This document shows positions 61,769 through 64,000 of a stretch of DNA of 64,000 nt, one piece after another. The stretch is from the NCBI RefSeq assembly GCF_041262165.1, contig NZ_JBGCBY010000012.1, positions 62,001-126,000 on the forward strand. The letters are read 5' to 3'. Each line of letters opens with the position of its first letter. Positions within the stretch are counted from its first letter, which is position 1. The position numbers were made by a program, and so were the translations under genes. This stretch comes from Streptacidiphilus sp041262165. GTDB lineage: Bacteria > Actinomycetota > Actinomycetes > Streptomycetales > Streptomycetaceae. The notes under the pieces are model-generated. The model saw only the letters and a program-made list of their open reading frames with translations, did not search any database and was not told the origin of the DNA.

Positions 61769-61999
61769 GTTAGGTCCGAGCACCGACAAGCCAGCCTCCC
61801 CGGCTTGATTTGGCCTCTTCCAGGTCCTGACCGAGCGCGAAGAATGATCCACACCGGGTTTCTGAGAGGCCCGGTTCCGGCGGCCTGGCCAACCACCGCG
61901 CGCCCTGCTCTCCCTCACGATCGATCGTGCTTCGTATGAATGGCTCTGGAATCTCGATCACGCAAGTGCCCTACGCACGCGGGCACCGCGTCGGGCGAG

Positions 62000-62036
62000 C
62001 CGCCAACTAGACTTGGGAACCGCCAACTAAAACTTG
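62000..62036 (-). repeat. Right inverted repeat of the dinB cassette
   Basis: CCGCCAACTAGACTTGGGAA and a second related unit to 62036, the partner of 60970-61005. It lies 22 bp inside the right end of the IS1634-type element. Confidence 0.6.
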
Positions 62037-62078
62037 TGGTCACACCCGAACGAACTACATGCGAACTACGGGGCTAGT

Positions 62079-62560
62079 CAGCAGCCCGGCGCCGCTGACG
62101 CCCACAGGTCGTAGCTGGTCAGCGCTGGCTGGCGATTCGTGTTCTTGAGCCCTACAGGCAGTTGGACTGCTTGCCCAACGCCCGCACCACTGGCGCGCGA
62201 CGCCGACCGACATCTGCCCGTCCTTGGGGAACGAGACGTCGTCGATCACCCACACAACCGGCTCCACCACTGGCACCGTCTTGAGCGCCACCGCTTGCAG
62301 CACCGCCGTGTGGTCCCACGGCGACTGGTTCACGAACTGCTGCAGGGACTGCATGTCCCCGTCCGGCAACCGCTTCGCCATCGGCTGGATCGACTTGCGG
62401 CGCCCGTCCTGCATCAATCCGCGCAGGTAGCAGTCGCCCCACCCCCGCGCATCCCGACGCGAACACCTCAGCCACGAACTCCGCCAGCTCACCACGGAGT
62501 TGCTCGATCTCCCCTAACTCCACACCACCAGGATGCCCGAGCAACAGCACCCACATCAAC
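62079..62560 (-). pseudogene. IS701-like transposase, N-terminal remnant with frameshifts
   Basis: VELGEIEQLRGELAEFVAEVF in one frame, then RRDARGWGDCYLRGLMQDG, PWDHTAVLQAVAL, VWVIDDVSFPKDGQMSVGVARQWCG (first catalytic Asp) in another, and ALGKQSNC back in the first. The rest of the DDE core is missing; reading stops at the target duplication of the IS1634-type element. It may be the N-terminal half of the same gene whose C-terminus lies at 58637. Confidence 0.75.
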
Positions 62561-62709
62561 CAAAACTTAACGAAGTACTACTAGGCGCTGAGCTCGGATG
62601 TGACCCATATTCTGCACCTGCTTCGCACACTGTTCGCTAAGATCCGCCTGCTTCGTCAAGTCCAGTGAACTGCACTGGCACGGGGCAGACAGGTCACAGG
62701 GGAACCCAC

Positions 62710-64000
62710 ATGCTTCTGCCTCACCCGGGACGGCCTGGGCGCATAGTCGCCCCGGTCGTCCTCCTGCTCGCCGTATTGAGCACGCTACTCGGCCAGGCGG
62801 ATACCGCACAGGCAGCAGCCACCGCGACGGCGACGGCCCAGCGGTCGCCGTCCAAGCCCGCAGCGAAAGCCCTGGCCACCGACCAGTCCAAGGCCACCGC
62901 TGCCCGCGCGGCCGCCTCCGGCTCGCTCAGGACCGCCATCAAGCAGGCCGACCAGCCGCTGGACTGCCCGGTCTCGCTGCTGCCCGACACCATCTACACC
63001 TGCGCCGCATCGAACAGCCAGTCAAATATCTTCACAGTCCCGCTGTCCCGGGCGACGGACTTTGTCACCTTCCAGATCGTCTCGACCGGCACCAACATGC
63101 CCGGCCTCTATCTGACCTCGCCGGACGGCACCACCACGGCCTGCACCAGGGGACCCGTCTACGGCATCCAGTGCTCGACCGGTCAGGCGGGCGCTTACAC
63201 CCTGTCTGTCCGCATCCCCGATGCCGGGGCCGACTTCTCCCTCTCCTATCTGCCTCTGCTCGCCGACACCAACTGCACTCCCGTGAGCAGCAGCGACCTC
63301 TCGCTGGGCGCGCCGGTGGCGTTCACCCCAACTCAGCCCGCAGGGTCGGCCGGTATCTGCCGCACCCTGGACGCGGCCGCTGGCGACATCCTGCGCATGC
63401 ACGTCACCGACTTCCAGGTCGGCTTCAGCATCATCGACGCAACCGGCAGCAGCGTCTGCGCCACCGACGGCGCCACCACCAGCGACTTGGACTGCACGCT
63501 GACCGGCACCGCCCCGTACCGCGAACTGGAGTACCAGTGGTACGGAAGCGCCGACACCTACACCTTCACTGCCGCCAGGCTCAACAGTCCGACCGGCTGC
63601 CCCGTCCTCCAGCCGCAGGCGTACGGCACCGTCCCCGACACGACCTCGACCGCCCGCTGCCGCACCCTGCACGTGCCGGCGGCCGGACTGTACGAGTTCG
63701 GCACTGTCGGCGGCAGCGTCAACGGCAGTCTGTACGACAGCAACGGTGTGTCCATGTGCACGCCCATTCTGCTGACACCCTGCCAACTCGCCGCAGGCGA
63801 CTACACCTGGGCCCTCACGGGCCGCACCGCCAGCACCGCCTACGGCATGTGGTTCAACACCACGGCCTCCGACAGTGGCTGCACCGCCGCCACTGACACC
63901 GGCTTCAGCACCGGCCCCACTACCGGCACTTTCACCGGCGCCGGCGAGCGGCTCTGCCTGACCTTGCCCACCGCCACCGGCAACGGCCTCTACCTGCTCC
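62710..64000 (+). CDS. Secreted Cys-containing repeat protein, 3' end beyond window
   Basis: At least 430 residues from ATG 62710 (AGGGGA 8 bases upstream), open to the last base. Signal peptide ~1-37 (RIVAPVVLLLAVLSTLLGQA, cleavage near AQAAAT), an Ala/Thr linker, then beta-rich segments. Paired Cys recur (DCPVSLLPDTIYTC, ACTRGPVYGIQC, CRTLDAAAGDILRMHV, CRTLHVPAAGLYEFG, LCLTLPTATGNGLYLL), i.e. ~110-residue units that begin with C.TL and contain G.Y. The pattern resembles PPC-type extracellular modules. No enzyme domain is visible in this part. Confidence 0.85.
   Translation, partial: MLLPHPGRPGRIVAPVVLLLAVLSTLLGQADTAQAAATATATAQRSPSKPAAKALATDQSKATAARAAASGSLRTAIKQADQPLDCPVSLLPDTIYTCAASNSQSNIFTVPLSRATDFVTFQIVSTGTNMPGLYLTSPDGTTTACTRGPVYGIQCSTGQAGAYTLSVRIPDAGADFSLSYLPLLADTNCTPVSSSDLSLGAPVAFTPTQPAGSAGICRTLDAAAGDILRMHVTDFQVGFSIIDATGSSVCATDGATTSDLDCTLTGTAPYRELEYQWYGSADTYTFTAARLNSPTGCPVLQPQAYGTVPDTTSTARCRTLHVPAAGLYEFGTVGGSVNGSLYDSNGVSMCTPILLTPCQLAAGDYTWALTGRTASTAYGMWFNTTASDSGCTAATDTGFSTGPTTGTFTGAGERLCLTLPTATGNGLYLL

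Larger units (their letters stand above)
59172..62072. mobile_element. IS1634-type element with 6-bp target duplication and passenger gene, 2.9 kb
   Basis: The 15-bp ends CCCGTAGTTCGCATG (59172-59186) and its exact complement (62058-62072) are inverted, and GCTAGT flanks both sides (59166-59171, 62073-62078) as a perfect 6-bp duplication, as expected for IS1634. The element holds its transposase gene and, downstream, a dinB-like gene bounded by ~36-bp imperfect inverted repeats. A typical IS1634 is ~1.8 kb, so ~1.1 kb is extra. It inserted into older transposase debris. Confidence 0.85.

Overview
This 64-kb window is high-GC actinomycete DNA, almost certainly from the family Streptomycetaceae (Streptomyces, Kitasatospora or Streptacidiphilus; the genus cannot be fixed by eye). 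The evidence is very strong third-position GC bias, frequent GTG/TTG starts, long hairpin terminators without U-tracts, a SARP-type regulator, a TipA-type regulator, F420-type luciferase-like oxidoreductases and DUF4277-type transposases. From memory, the order serS - pheA - Dyp peroxidase - CopC/D - PCu(A)C chaperone - Sco, followed by Xaa-Pro aminopeptidase, SpoIIE phosphatase, GDPD and HtrA, matches the conserved core near oriC in S. coelicolor. No database was searched.

Region 1 (1-11.4 kb) is accessory. It holds a HAD fragment, a SARP regulator with a DHA2-type exporter and an 11-bp-phased repeat between them, a two-domain VOC protein, and a scrambled zone. In that zone one intact luciferase-like monooxygenase sits among three fragments of paralogues, a secreted beta-propeller/LDTR-repeat protein, and a DUF433 antitoxin whose toxin gene is cut off after ten codons.

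Region 2 (11.6-19.3 kb) is a translationally coupled set of four related single-pass membrane proteins with extracytoplasmic domains, followed by two ABC ATPase/permease pairs. Region 3 (19.4-25.7 kb) has a MITE-like element, a GntR regulator with an MFS transporter, an SDR, a HAD phosphatase, serS and a polysaccharide deacetylase lipoprotein. An intergenic cluster of DnaA-box-like sequences follows at 25.75-26.1 kb.

Region 4 (26.4-33.9 kb) is pheA and an extracytoplasmic copper/heme-peroxidase cluster: Dyp peroxidase, CopC-CopD-YtkA fusion, PCu(A)C, Sco, YcnI-like protein and a Met-rich membrane protein. Region 5 (34-49.2 kb) holds housekeeping and signalling genes: two RsbW-like ATPases, TipA with its operator and internal start, a GlxA/AraC regulator, pepP, a SpoIIE phosphatase, a GT2, a prim-pol protein, a SEC-C protein, GDPD, a TPP-riboswitch-controlled CytX-type permease and an HtrA protease.

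Region 6 (49.35-62.6 kb) is a degraded mobile island that starts at an intact tRNA-Ser(TGA). The 3' 60 bp of the tRNA recurs at 58.23-58.29 kb (attL/attR). Inside are a frameshifted tyrosine integrase, an excisionase cut by an IS701-family element, a GIY-YIG-like protein, lipoproteins, a trypsin-like protease, and two interleaved families of partial att sites (tRNA-Ser and tRNA-Thr cores). Beyond attR lies a nest of IS remnants, including an IS1634-type element with a perfect 6-bp target duplication that carries a dinB-like passenger gene. Region 7 (62.7 kb to the end) is the start of a secreted Cys-containing repeat protein that runs off the window.
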